33,064 bases of DNA, taken from Actinospica durhamensis (GTDB lineage Bacteria; Actinomycetota; Actinomycetes; Streptomycetales; Catenulisporaceae). The stretch covers positions 1 through 33,064 of the forward strand of contig NZ_JAGSOG010000080.1 of NCBI RefSeq assembly GCF_018139695.1. The letters run 5' to 3'. Positions within the stretch are counted from its first letter, which is position 1, and each line of letters begins with the position of its first letter. Below, piece after piece: positions 18,039-31,662 of this stretch. The notes beneath the pieces are model-generated. The model was not told where the DNA came from, did no database searches, and was given only the letters and a program-made list of their open reading frames with translations. The translations under genes and the position numbers were made by a program.

Positions 18039-19743
18039 GGTCGGACTCCCCCTTGTCAGTGTCCTTGTTCTGCGTCGCCGGCCGGTCCGGCGCCCCGCCG
18101 GCGCCCGCCGCCCGCCTCGCCGCGCTCCGCTCGAGCGCGAGCGCGGCCAGCTCCCGTTTGTCGATCTTCCCGACCCCGGTGACCGGCCAGGATTCGACCA
18201 CCTCGAGCCGGTCCGGCGCCTTGTACCCGGCCAGTCCGCGCTCGGCCAGAAAGCGCCTGATCTCCGGCAGCCTGGGCGCGGGGCCGCGCAGCGTGAGGAA
18301 GGCCCAGGCCCGTTCGCCGAGCACCGGGTCGGGCACGGCCACCAGCGCCGCCTCGCGCACCGCCGGGTGGGCGGCCAGGTGTCCCTCCACCTCCGCGGCC
18401 GCGATCTTCTCGCCGCCCCGGTTGATCTGGTCCTTGATACGCCCCTCGACCACCAGGGTGGCGTCCGGACGCCGGCGGACCAGGTCGCCGGTGCGGTAGA
18501 ACCCGTCCTCGGTGAACGCGCGGAGGTTGTGTTCCGGTGCCCGGTAGTAGCCGCGCAGTGTGTAAGGACCGCGGGTGAGCAGCTCGCCGACCTCGCCGTC
18601 CGGGACCGGGCGGCCCTGCGGGTCGAGCACCAGGACCTCGTCCGCCGGGGAGAGCGGACGGCCCTGGCAGCCGGCCACCAGCTCCGCCGGGTCGCTCAGC
18701 GCGGTGAAGTTGAGCAGCCCCTCGGCCATACCGAAGACCTGCTGGAGCACGCAGCCGAAGACCCCGGCGACCCGGTACGCGGCCGGCTCGGCCAGCTTCG
18801 CGCCGCCCACCTGGATCAGCCGCAGGCTGGAGAGGTCGGCCCCGGCCGCGCCGGCCGCGTCCGCCCAGAGCAGGGCCAGCGGCGGTACCAGCGCGACCGT
18901 GTCGACGCGCTCGCGCGCGATCAGCGGGAAGACCCGGGCCGGGCTCGGATCCGCCGCGAGCACCACCGTCCCGACGACGCTCAGGGCGCCGAGCCAGCCG
19001 GGGCAGCCGAGCGCGAAGTTGTGCGCCACCGGCAGGACCACCAGATAGGTCGTGCCCTGATCCAGGCCGGTCACCTCGACGCTGGCGCGGATGTTGTACA
19101 TGTAGTCGTCGTGGGTGCGCGCGATGAGCTTGGGCAGCCCGGTGGTGCCCCCGGACAGCAGCAGCAGCGCCGGTTCGGCCGGATCGGGGTCGGGCCACGC
19201 CCGCGGTTCGGCCTCGATCCGCTCCAGCGCGCGGAATTCGGCCGGATCCCCGAACACCAGGACGTGCTTGAGGCCTGCGTACCCGGCCGCCACCTCGCGG
19301 GCCAGCTCGCGGTGGTCGAAGCCCTCGTACACGTCGGGCACGACGTAACACACCGCTTCGGACAGCTCGCACAGATACGCGATCTCGCTGCGCCGGTGGC
19401 CCGGCAGCGCGAAGACCGGCACGGCCCCGAGCCGGAACAGGGCGAAGCACAGGACGATGAACTCCGCCGAGTTCGGCAGCTGCACCAGGACCCGGTCGCC
19501 GCGGGCCAGGCCCAGCTCGGCCAGGCCGGCCGCGCGGCGGTCGGCCGCCGCGTCCAATTCGGCGTAGGTCCACCGGCGTTCGCCCTCGACCAGGGCGGTG
19601 CGGGCCCCGTCGCGCCGGGCCGGGGCGCGCAGCAGGCTCCCGAGCACCTCACCGCGCCAGTAGCCGGCCCGCCGGTAGCGGTCGGCGAATTCCTCGGGCC
19701 ACGGGACGAATCCGTCCAGTGCCGAGTTCGGTTCCGCGCTCAC
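18031..19743 (-). CDS. Salicylate-AMP ligase (stand-alone aryl adenylation enzyme, DhbE/YbtE/MbtA type)
   Basis: The 570-residue protein is a stand-alone aryl-acid adenylating enzyme. It has the loop LSGGTTGLPKLI (about 196-207) and aryl-specific motif HNFALGCPG at 241-249. In the DhbE pocket, dihydroxybenzoate enzymes have Tyr236, Ser240 and Val337, while salicylate enzymes have Phe, Cys and Leu. Here the equivalents are Phe243, Cys247 and the Leu of GMAEGLLNF, so all three point to salicylate. The C-terminal Lys is present in VGKIDKREL. The GTG start at 19743 is chosen because it overlaps the MFS stop by 4 nt (GTGA). Its job is to activate salicylate and load it on a carrier; the nearest aryl carrier is fused to the next gene's product. 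The last 30 residues are a polar, disordered-looking tail. Confidence 0.93.
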   Translation of the reverse strand: MSAEPNSALDGFVPWPEEFADRYRRAGYWRGEVLGSLLRAPARRDGARTALVEGERRWTYAELDAAADRRAAGLAELGLARGDRVLVQLPNSAEFIVLCFALFRLGAVPVFALPGHRRSEIAYLCELSEAVCYVVPDVYEGFDHRELAREVAAGYAGLKHVLVFGDPAEFRALERIEAEPRAWPDPDPAEPALLLLSGGTTGLPKLIARTHDDYMYNIRASVEVTGLDQGTTYLVVLPVAHNFALGCPGWLGALSVVGTVVLAADPSPARVFPLIARERVDTVALVPPLALLWADAAGAAGADLSSLRLIQVGGAKLAEPAAYRVAGVFGCVLQQVFGMAEGLLNFTALSDPAELVAGCQGRPLSPADEVLVLDPQGRPVPDGEVGELLTRGPYTLRGYYRAPEHNLRAFTEDGFYRTGDLVRRRPDATLVVEGRIKDQINRGGEKIAAAEVEGHLAAHPAVREAALVAVPDPVLGERAWAFLTLRGPAPRLPEIRRFLAERGLAGYKAPDRLEVVESWPVTGVGKIDKRELAALALERSAARRAAGAGGAPDRPATQNKDTDKGESDHG

Positions 19744-21065
19744 CGGGCCGCCTCCGTTTCCGGACCGGGCTCCAGGCCCGAGAGATCTCGCATCCGCCGC
19801 AGCGGCGTGAGCACGAAGAGGGAGACGGCGGTGAGGAAGAGCCCGACCGACGCGACGAACAGCGTCAATCGCAGCCCGCACGCCGTGGCCAGGGCGCCGC
19901 CGCCGAGGGCGCCGAGCAGCCGCAGGCACCACTGCAGCCAGCGGGTGGAGGCGTTGAGCCGACCGAGCAGCGCGGGCGGGCAGACCAGCTGGCGGAAGGT
20001 GCGCTGGGTGGAGTTGAACATGATGCCCGCCACCAGGACCAGGGCGAATCCGGCCGCGACCGCGGCCTGCCCCGGCAGGCCGCGCGGAGCGAGCGGGATC
20101 ACCAGTTCGCCCGGGGCGAGGGCGAGCCGGGCGGCCAGCATGACCCGCGGCACGCCGAACCGCTCGGTCAGCGGCCCGGCTATGAAGCCGCCGAGGATCC
20201 CGCCGAGCGACCCGAGCCCGAGCACCAGGCCCAGCGCGTGGGCGCTCCAGTCCAGGTTCCGGACCGCGTAGACCATCCACAGGGCGTTGAGGGCGGCCAG
20301 GAAGAACGAGCCGGTCGCGTTGCTGAGCACGACCGGCCGGATCAGCCGGTCGCCCATCAGGTATCTGAGTCCCTGGCCGACCTCCGCGGGGATGGTGCGC
20401 ACCGGGCGGCGGCGTTCGGGTCGACGCTCCGGCTCCGGCTCCCTGATCAGGGCCAGCGACAGGGCGCTGACCAGATAGGAGAGCGCGTCCGCGGTCACGG
20501 CCTTGGCCGCGCCCACGAGGCCGACCAGGAAGCCGCCAAGGCTGGGCCCGACGAGCAGGGCGATCCCGTCGGAGGAACTGAGCTTCCCGTTGCCCTGCAT
20601 CAGCTGCTGCCTGGTCACGAGCCGGGGCAGATAGCTCTGGTAGGCGGCGTCGAAGAACACCGCAAGCGCACCGGTGACGAAGGCCACCGCGTAGAGCTGG
20701 GCCAAGGTGAGCCGTCCGGCCACCGCCGCCACCGGCACCGAGCCGAGCGCCAGTGCGCGGGCCAGGTCGCACCAGATCATCAGCCGGCGCTTGCGCCAGC
20801 GGTCCACGAAGGCCCCGGCGGGCAGGCCGAAGAGCACCGCGGGCAGTCCGCTGGCCGCGGTCAGCGCACCGATCTGGAAGGTCGAGGACTTCAGTACCGT
20901 CAGCGCGACGAGCGGCAGCGCCAGGGTGGAGACCGCCGAGCCGACCAGGCTGACCGACTGCCCGCCCCACAGCAGCATGAAGTTCCGGTGCCGCCACAGC
21001 GAGCCGGGGCCGGCCGGCGCCGGCGCGGGCGCCGCCTGCACGGAAGTCTCGCCCACCCCGGTCAC
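19740..21065 (-). CDS. MFS transporter, EntS-like siderophore/peptide exporter family
   Basis: The 441-residue membrane protein has about twelve hydrophobic segments from NFMLLWGGQSVSLVGSAVSTLALPLVAL onward. It shows the MFS loop 2-3 signature GLPAGAFVDRWRKRR and a second-half repeat GGFIAGPLTERFGVPR. It resembles the EntS/MFS_3 group that exports catecholate siderophores and other small molecules. The reading frame stays open far upstream, but the GTG at 21065 is chosen because it overlaps the methyltransferase stop by 4 nt and puts a short cytoplasmic, Ala/Pro-rich leader before the first helix. Given its place in the operon it probably exports the peptide product or gives self-protection. 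No ABC importer or iron-siderophore binding protein is found nearby. Confidence 0.88.
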   Translation of the reverse strand: MTGVGETSVQAAPAPAPAGPGSLWRHRNFMLLWGGQSVSLVGSAVSTLALPLVALTVLKSSTFQIGALTAASGLPAVLFGLPAGAFVDRWRKRRLMIWCDLARALALGSVPVAAVAGRLTLAQLYAVAFVTGALAVFFDAAYQSYLPRLVTRQQLMQGNGKLSSSDGIALLVGPSLGGFLVGLVGAAKAVTADALSYLVSALSLALIREPEPERRPERRRPVRTIPAEVGQGLRYLMGDRLIRPVVLSNATGSFFLAALNALWMVYAVRNLDWSAHALGLVLGLGSLGGILGGFIAGPLTERFGVPRVMLAARLALAPGELVIPLAPRGLPGQAAVAAGFALVLVAGIMFNSTQRTFRQLVCPPALLGRLNASTRWLQWCLRLLGALGGGALATACGLRLTLFVASVGLFLTAVSLFVLTPLRRMRDLSGLEPGPETEAAR

Positions 21066-22117
21066 CGGTGCCGTTCCGGGGCGGTGCGCGCCCCGTCGGG
21101 CACCTCGCTTCTGGGGACGAGGTGGAACACCGTGCTGTGCGCGATTTCCAGATCGTGCGTCTCGACCAGCTCCCACGCGTCGCTGAGTTCGAAGGTCTCC
21201 CGCCACTGCGCGAGGGTGGGCGGGTGCTGTCGCATCAGCCCGTGGGTGTATTCGAAGCCCAGCGTGAAGATCGGGCTGTCCGGATCGGCTGCCTGTCCGG
21301 ACTTGTACGTGTCGCTCAGCAGGAGGTTGCGCGCGCCGGGGAAGGCGCGTCGCAGCCCGGCCAGGACGTCCAGGAAGCGCTCGCGGGGCAGCAGGTCGTG
21401 CGCGAGGAAGAAGGAGACGACGAGGTCGACGTCGGGGAAGGCGCCGTCGGGCAGCGCGGCCAGATCCGCGTGCACCAGCTCGATCCGCTCCTCCAGCCCC
21501 TCCGCGCCCACCGCCTCCCGGGCCGTGTGCCACGCCCCGGTATCGACCTCCACACCGACGAACCGCGCCTCGGGCGAGCGCGCGGCCAGCTCGATCAGCC
21601 GCCGCGCGCTGCCGCAGCCGAGGTCGGCGGTGGTCGTGTGTGGCAGCGAGTCGACGAGCTTGTGGAAGACGGGGTCGACGAACGCGGCGCCGTAGTCCCG
21701 TCCGGCGCGGGCGATCGCGCCCCCGTCGCGCCCGTGCGTGTCGCTGGGCCAACCTCCGACGCGGCACACCTGTGCGGCGCCGGCCAGCATCGGCCCGTAT
21801 CCGCCGTAGAGCCACAGGAAATAGCCCTTGTCGCGCCACACGTCGCCGAAGGCCGGACCGCACAGCACGGACCGCCGCGCGCCGTCCTGCTCGGCCAGGA
21901 CCACCGCCCCGGCGTGCCGCAGGCCCAAGATCACCGCGTCGAGCGCCGTCGGGTCCAGTCCGGCCCGCGCCGCGAAGTCGGCCGGATCGACCCCGCCGCG
22001 CGCCTCCAGTTCGGCCAGCAGGCCCAGTTCGAAGGCGGCACAGATCGCCGAGGCCGCGACCGCGCCGTTGAACAGCTCGGCGGTGGTGGGGCTTGGCACC
22101 GCGAGGAGGTCAGACAT
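21062..22117 (-). CDS. SAM-dependent class I methyltransferase
   Basis: The 351-residue protein has a helical N-terminal region (residues 10-80, LFNGAVAASAICAAFELGLLAELEA) like the dimerisation/winged-helix part of small-molecule O-methyltransferases. A Rossmann domain follows, with SAM motif I DLGCGSARR at 165-173 and an acidic residue after strand 2 (VGVEVD). The start used, ATG at 22117, overlaps the aminotransferase stop by 8 nt, the same spacing seen elsewhere in the operon; a start six codons upstream is possible. It could O-, N- or C-methylate a building block or the finished peptide. Salicylate, beta-hydroxy-Asp or a backbone amide are all candidates, and sequence does not decide. No methylation domain is embedded in the NRPSs, so methylation, if present, would act in trans. 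Confidence 0.87.
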   Translation of the reverse strand: MSDLLAVPSPTTAELFNGAVAASAICAAFELGLLAELEARGGVDPADFAARAGLDPTALDAVILGLRHAGAVVLAEQDGARRSVLCGPAFGDVWRDKGYFLWLYGGYGPMLAGAAQVCRVGGWPSDTHGRDGGAIARAGRDYGAAFVDPVFHKLVDSLPHTTTADLGCGSARRLIELAARSPEARFVGVEVDTGAWHTAREAVGAEGLEERIELVHADLAALPDGAFPDVDLVVSFFLAHDLLPRERFLDVLAGLRRAFPGARNLLLSDTYKSGQAADPDSPIFTLGFEYTHGLMRQHPPTLAQWRETFELSDAWELVETHDLEIAHSTVFHLVPRSEVPDGARTAPERHR

Positions 22118-23171
22118 CCGCGAGAATCCCTTCAAGCACGTGTACGAACGCGTCGACGTCGGGGCGGCCGGCGACCGTGACCCGCAGCCGGTCCGGCAGC
22201 CCGAGCTCGGAGACGTCGCGCACCGGGAATCCGGCGTCGGCGAGCAGCGCGGCCACCGCCGCGGCCCGCCCGGGCAGGTGGATCAGCACGAAGTTGGCCG
22301 CCGAGGGCAGGGCGGCGATCCCCAGCCGCTCGAACCCGGCGACGAGCGAGCGCTTGGCGCTCTCGGTCGCCGCCACGGTCCGGGCCACGTGCTCACGGTC
22401 GCCCAGCGCGGCCAGCGCCGCCGCGCAGGCGAGCGCGTTGACGTGGAACGGAATCGCCCGCTGCACCCGCCGGACCGCACGCACCACCGCCGGATCGCCG
22501 ACCAGATAGGCGATCCGGAGCCCGGCGAGGCCGTGCACCTTGGAGAAGGTCCGCATGACGCAGACCCTTGCGCCGGCGGCGGCCCAGGGCAGCGCCGAGG
22601 CGAAGCGTGCGCCCGCGTACTCGGCGTAGGCCTCGTCGAGCACCAGCAGCGCGCCGCCGTCGCGCGCGGCGGCGCACAACGCCGCGACCTCGTCCGGACC
22701 GAACAGGGACCCGGTGGGATTGTGCGGGTTGCACACGAAGGCCAGTCCCGCTCCCGCGGCGAACGCCGCGGTGAAGGCCTGGACGTCGACCGCGTGCTCC
22801 CGCAGCGGCAGCTCTCGGAACCCGACTCCCGCGGCGCCCAGGCTCAGCGCGTAGCTCTGGAACGTCTGCCCGCTGATCACGGCCGGTCGCGAGTCCGTGC
22901 GGTGGGCCAGGGCGAGCAGCAGGATCAGCTCGTCGGCCCCGTTGCCCACGGCGACCCGGTCCGCGCTCACGCCGTGGGCCCGGGCGATCCCGTCGGTCAG
23001 GTCCTGATACGCCGGGTCCGGGTACCGGTGCGGCTCGAGTGCCGCACCGGCGAGCGCGGCGCGCGCCGCCGGACCCGGGCCGTACGGGTTCTCGTTCCGG
23101 TCCAGCCGTACCGGGCCGAGCCCGGACGGCGCGCTCGGCCGCCCGCGGTCCGCGGTGGCCGACACGCTCAT
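22110..23171 (-). CDS. HisC-like PLP-dependent aminotransferase (fold type I)
   Basis: The 353-residue product shows the histidinol-phosphate-aminotransferase pattern. It has an N-terminal LDRNENPYGPGP, the motif CNPHNPTG at 147-154, the cofactor Asp in LDEAYAEY (Asp179), and the Schiff-base Lys211 in TFSKVHGLAGLRIAY. Its ATG overlaps the MbtH-like stop by 4 nt (ATGA), so it is clearly part of the NRPS operon and unlikely to serve histidine biosynthesis. HisC-like enzymes in natural-product clusters commonly make a non-standard amino acid or amine from a keto acid or aldehyde. Here it could work with the decarboxylase and PLP synthase at the other end of the operon, but that link is an inference. 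Confidence 0.9.
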   Translation of the reverse strand: MSVSATADRGRPSAPSGLGPVRLDRNENPYGPGPAARAALAGAALEPHRYPDPAYQDLTDGIARAHGVSADRVAVGNGADELILLLALAHRTDSRPAVISGQTFQSYALSLGAAGVGFRELPLREHAVDVQAFTAAFAAGAGLAFVCNPHNPTGSLFGPDEVAALCAAARDGGALLVLDEAYAEYAGARFASALPWAAAGARVCVMRTFSKVHGLAGLRIAYLVGDPAVVRAVRRVQRAIPFHVNALACAAALAALGDREHVARTVAATESAKRSLVAGFERLGIAALPSAANFVLIHLPGRAAAVAALLADAGFPVRDVSELGLPDRLRVTVAGRPDVDAFVHVLEGILADV

Positions 23172-23386
23172 GCGTCGTCCCGGGCGTCCATGGCCTGGGC
23201 CAGGCTCCGCGGGCGCATGTCCGTCCAGCTCTGCTCGACGTAGTCCATGCACTCCTGGCGCCCGGCCCGGAGCACTTCGCTCCAACCCTCGGGGACCGGG
23301 GCGAACTGCGGCCACAGCGAGTACTGGCCCTCGTGGTTGATCAGTACGGAGAACTGCGCGTCCTGGTCTTCGAAGGGGTTGGACAT
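23168..23386 (-). CDS. MbtH-like protein
   Basis: A 72-residue member of the MbtH family, recognised by NPFEDQDAQFSVLINHEGQYSLWP, then VPEGW and the closing WTDMRPRSL. These proteins bind A domains and help them fold and adenylate. Of three in-frame ATGs, the one at 23386 is chosen because AGAGGG lies 6 nt upstream; the ATG at 23392 would sit directly on the ribosome site. It lies 57 nt after NRPS2 and overlaps the aminotransferase by 4 nt. It is the only MbtH-like gene in the window and probably serves several of the five A domains. Confidence 0.96.
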   Translation of the reverse strand: MSNPFEDQDAQFSVLINHEGQYSLWPQFAPVPEGWSEVLRAGRQECMDYVEQSWTDMRPRSLAQAMDARDDA

Positions 23387-23443
23387 GGTCATCCCTCTCA
23401 TCTGGTCGGAGCGTGGGTGCGGGGCGCGGGAGAACGGTCGTGG

Positions 23444-26400
23444 TCAGCGCATCCGCCGCAGGGCCGGCCGGGTGCGCCGGAGTGCGCCGTCCAGCCGCCG
23501 GTCGAACGCCGCGACCGTGCCGGTCTCGTACAGGGCGCTGATCGGCTGCTCGAGGCCCGTCTCCGCGCGCACCCGGGCGATCAGCCTGGTCGCCGAGAGG
23601 GAGTCGCCCCCGGCATCGAAGAAGTCCTCGTCGACGCCGACCCGGCTGCGCCCGAGCACCTCGGCGAACAGCCGGCACAGCAGTTCCTGGCGCGGTGTGG
23701 CGGGAGTCGGGGACGGCCGCGACGGCGCCTCGTCCGGGGCCGGCAGGGCTCTGCGGTCCAGCTTGCCGGTCGGCCCCAGCGGCAGCCGCTCCAGCACGAC
23801 GACCGCCGAGGGCACCAGATAGTCGGGAAGCCGCTCGCGCAACCGCGCCCGCACGGAGGCCGGTTCCAGCTCGCAGCCCTCGACCGGCACCACGTAGCCG
23901 ACCAGCCGCGGCCGCCCGGGCTGGTCCTCCCGGACGAGCACGCGGGCCTCGGCGATCCGCGGATCCCGCTCGAGCGCGGCGGCGGTCTCGGCCGGCTCGA
24001 CCCGATGGCCGCGCACCTTGGCCTGCTCGTCGTCGCGGCCGAGGAACTCCAGGGTCGCGTCCGCGCGCCGCCGCACGAGGTCGCCGGTGCGGTACATCCG
24101 GCCTCCGCTCCGGGCGAAGGGATCGGCCACGAACCGCTCCGCGCTCTGGCCCGGCGCGCCGAGGTAGCCGCGGGCCAGGCCGGGACCGGCGAGGTAGAGC
24201 TCTGCGGCGACGCCGTCGGGCACCGGTCGAAGCCGACTGTCGAGCACGTAGGCCCGGGCCCCGCACACCGGCCGTCCGATCGGCACGGGAGCGCCGTCCG
24301 GCCGCACCGGCCCGTGGCTGACCGCGCAGACCGTCGCCTCGGTGGGTCCGTACTGGTTCATCAGGACGCGGCCGCCGCCCGCCCACGCCTGCGCCAGCTC
24401 CGCGGGCAACGGCTCGCCGCCGACCACGATCACGAGCTCGCGGGGCAGCGCGTCCTCGGGCACCGTGGCGAGCAGGCTCGGGGTGAGCAGGACGTGGGTC
24501 GCGGCGTACCGCCTCACCAACTCGGCGAACCCCGGCCCGGGCGTGCGCTGCTCCTCGGGGACGAGTACCAGCGCGGCCCCGGAGAACCAGGCGAGGCACA
24601 GGTCCGCGATCGAAGCGTCGAAGGACAGGGAGAGGAATTGCAGCACCCTGCCGTCGGCCGGCACCGGAAGCACGCGTCCAAGGCCCGCGATACCGGTGTG
24701 GGTGACCACGACGCCCTTGGGCCTGCCCGAGGAGCCGGAGGTGTAGACGACGTAAGCCGGGTTCTCGAGCCGGCTCGGGGCGGTTCGCTCGGTGTCCTCG
24801 AGGTCTGTGTCGGGCGCCGAGGATATCCGTGCCCGAATCTCCTCGTCGTCCAACCTGACCACGACGGGTGGACGCCGGTCCGTGTCCCCGTCTGTGTTCG
24901 TGCTCTGCTGCTCGGGTACGGCGGTCCGCCCGTCGGTGAGGATCAGCAGCGGACGCGAGTCACGCAGGATCTCGCCGGTGCGTTCAGTCGGCTGCCCCGG
25001 ATCGAGCACGAGGAACGCGGCACCGCTCTTGGTCACGCCCAGCAGGGCCGCGGGCAGCAGCGTCGCACGCGGCAGCGCCAGGGCGACCACGGTCTCGGGG
25101 CCCGCGCCGAGGCCGACGAGCAGTCGAGCGATCCGGTTGGCACGCGCGTTGAGCTCGCGGTAGGTGAGCTCATCGGGGCCGGCGACCAGCGCGACGGCGT
25201 CGGGGGTGGCCGCGGCCTGCTCTTCGAAGAGTTGCGCGAAGGTCGCGGGCGCGACCTCCTGAGCCGGGCCGGCGTGGCCGACCAGCGACCGCGTGCGTTC
25301 CTCTGCGGACAACACGTCGATGTGGTCGACGAGCCCGTCCGGTCGATCCGCCAGTGCCCGCAGAACCAGGTGCACTCGAGCCAGCAGCGTCTGCGCCTCG
25401 GCGGCCGAGAGCAGTGCCCCGTCGTACTCGAGCCGGAGCCGCAGGACCGGACCCGGAATCGCGATCAACGCCATGGGGTAGTGCCCCGACGCTTCGAAGT
25501 GAAGGCCTTCGACGCGAAGGTCCTGGATGTGGCCGAGCAGCCCCGCCACATCCATGGGGTAGCTCTCGAAGACCACGACGGTGTCGAAGAGTGCTCCCAC
25601 GCCCGCCTCGCGTTGAACCTCGGCCAGTCCCAGATGCTGGTGCGGCAGTAGCTCGGCCTGCTCGGCCTGAAGCCGGCGCAGCGCCTGCGCGGCGCCCTCG
25701 CCGTCCGCGAAGGTGAAGCGGGCAGGCAGGGTATTGATCAAGAGGCCGACCATGGACTCGCTGCCCGCCAGTTGCGGTTCGCGCCCTGAGACGGTGACGC
25801 CCAACATCACATCCCGTGTACCGGTCAGCCGTTCCAGCAGGACCGCCCAGGCGAACTGGGTCACCGTGTTGACGGTGACGCCGATTCCGCGGGCGAGCGC
25901 CGTCAACTCGCGGCCGAGAGTGTGCGGCAGGTCGAGCGCGACCCAGCGCCTGTCGGCGCCCTTGCCGGCGAGCTCGTCCAGCGCGCCGCCGTGACCCGCG
26001 ATCGCTCGGCGAACGAGGCAGGGGCCCGCCAAGCCGTCGAGCGCGGTCCGCCAGGCATGGACCGCCGCGGCGCGGTCCTGCGTGCCGAGCCAGGCCAGGT
26101 GCTCGCGGAACGGCACGGCCGGGCCGAGCACGGCGCCCTCGACGCCCTCGGCCGGGCCGCTGCCCGGCCGGTAGAGCCGAAACAGCTCTTTCAGCACCAG
26201 CGAGAGCGACCAGCCGTCTATCGCAATATGATGGTAGGTCAACAGCAGGCGGTGCCGGCTCTCGCTCAAGCGCACCAGGGTGAACCGCAGCAGCGGCGGC
26301 CTGCGCAGGTCGAAACCGGCCAGCCGCTCGGCCGCCGCGATCTCGGCGTATTCGGCCTCGTTCTCCCGCGCGTTCTGCCCGGCCGGCAGGCTCGTCGCCC

Positions 26401-26664
26401 AGTGCGCCGCCACGCTCCGGGCCACGATCTGGACCGTGCGCCCGTCGGCCACCTCGCGGAACGCGCAGCGCAGTCCGGGATGCCGCGCCATGATCGCGTC
26501 GGCGGCCGTATGCAGCGCCTCGGCGTCCAGTGCCCCCGTGAGTTCCACCGCGGTCTGCAGCACGTACGCGCCCGCGTCCGTACCGCCGGACCCCGCGTGG
26601 TAGAGCAGGCCCTGCTGAAGCGGGCTCAGCGGCAGGACGTCCTCGATCCCCTGCGGCGCCGCCA

Positions 26665-26665
<1 letters not shown>
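23444..26665 (-). CDS. NRPS2: single-module synthetase C-A-PCP
   Basis: The 1073-residue protein has a condensation domain with intact HHIAIDGW (about residue 145). Its opening, EDVLPLSPLQQGLLYHA, is typical of domains accepting a D-configured donor, which fits the epimerase that ends NRPS1. The A domain has TSGSSGRPKG near 645, and the carrier serine is Ser1022 in GGDSLSATRL. The by-eye pocket code is D-A-A-L-V-G-Q-V-C-K, which I do not match to a known amino acid. The ATG at 26665 shares one base with the NRPS1 stop (TGATG), so translation is coupled; an ATG four codons upstream is less likely. It should add residue 2. The last 50 residues after the carrier (RRLDGALRRTRPALRRMR) are basic and may serve docking to NRPS3. 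Confidence 0.95.
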
Positions 26666-31389
<4,724 letters not shown>

Positions 31390-31662
31390 CCGTGCTCGAT
31401 CCCCGTGGTTCAGTCACGCCCCAGCCCCGGCGCGTATCAATGTTCTCTCTTGCCGTGCCAGCATACGTCAGTACGTGTCCGTACGGAAGACTCGGCCGCT
31501 CCGCTGATCCGGAGATATCAATGTCCATATACTGCGGGGTTGCCCATCCCGCCCGGATCCACGCGCGCGGGAGCGCTGATTCTCCACCCATAATCGCTTC
31601 GACGGCGCAGGGGCAGGCGTGCGCTCGGAATAACCGTCGCCCGATTCGGCGCTGCCAAGGCC
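31390..31662. promoter_or_regulatory. Divergent intergenic region presumed to drive the NRPS operon and the DUF1152-like gene
   Basis: This 273-bp gap separates the minus-strand operon from a plus-strand gene and has visibly lower GC than its surroundings. I see no clear -35/-10 pair for either direction. CATAAT near 31588 is a possible -10 for the right-hand gene but has no matching -35. I also see no DmdR/IdeR-type iron box (TTAGGTTAGGCT-like). It does contain an inverted repeat (31471-31484) and a direct repeat TATCAATGT at 31435-31443 and 31516-31524 that could be regulator sites. Promoter function is inferred from position only. Confidence 0.55.
31471..31484. promoter_or_regulatory. Inverted repeat GTACG-N4-CGTAC, candidate operator
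   Basis: A perfect 5-bp inverted repeat with a 4-bp spacer (GTACG TGTC CGTAC) lies about 85 bp upstream of the NRPS1 start. Another TACGT sits 7 nt to its left (31464-31468). Such a dyad in a divergent promoter region would suit a dimeric repressor such as a TetR-type protein. No regulator gene is present in the window, so the partner is unknown. Confidence 0.35.

Noticed and set aside
16446-19743. 2,3-dihydroxybenzoate starter unit as in enterobactin
   Set aside because: No isochorismatase or dihydrodihydroxybenzoate dehydrogenase is seen. The synthase is of the one-step salicylate type, and the ligase pocket has Phe, Cys and Leu at the salicylate-diagnostic positions.
19740-21863. A 707-codon open frame suggesting an N-terminal extension of the MFS transporter
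   Set aside because: The extra 266 residues are an Arg-rich shadow of the methyltransferase gene. The GTG at 21065 with a 4-nt overlap is the sensible start.
31390-31662. IdeR/DmdR-type iron box
   Set aside because: Both strands were read for TTAGGTTAGG-like dyads and none was found; the only clear dyad is GTACG-N4-CGTAC.
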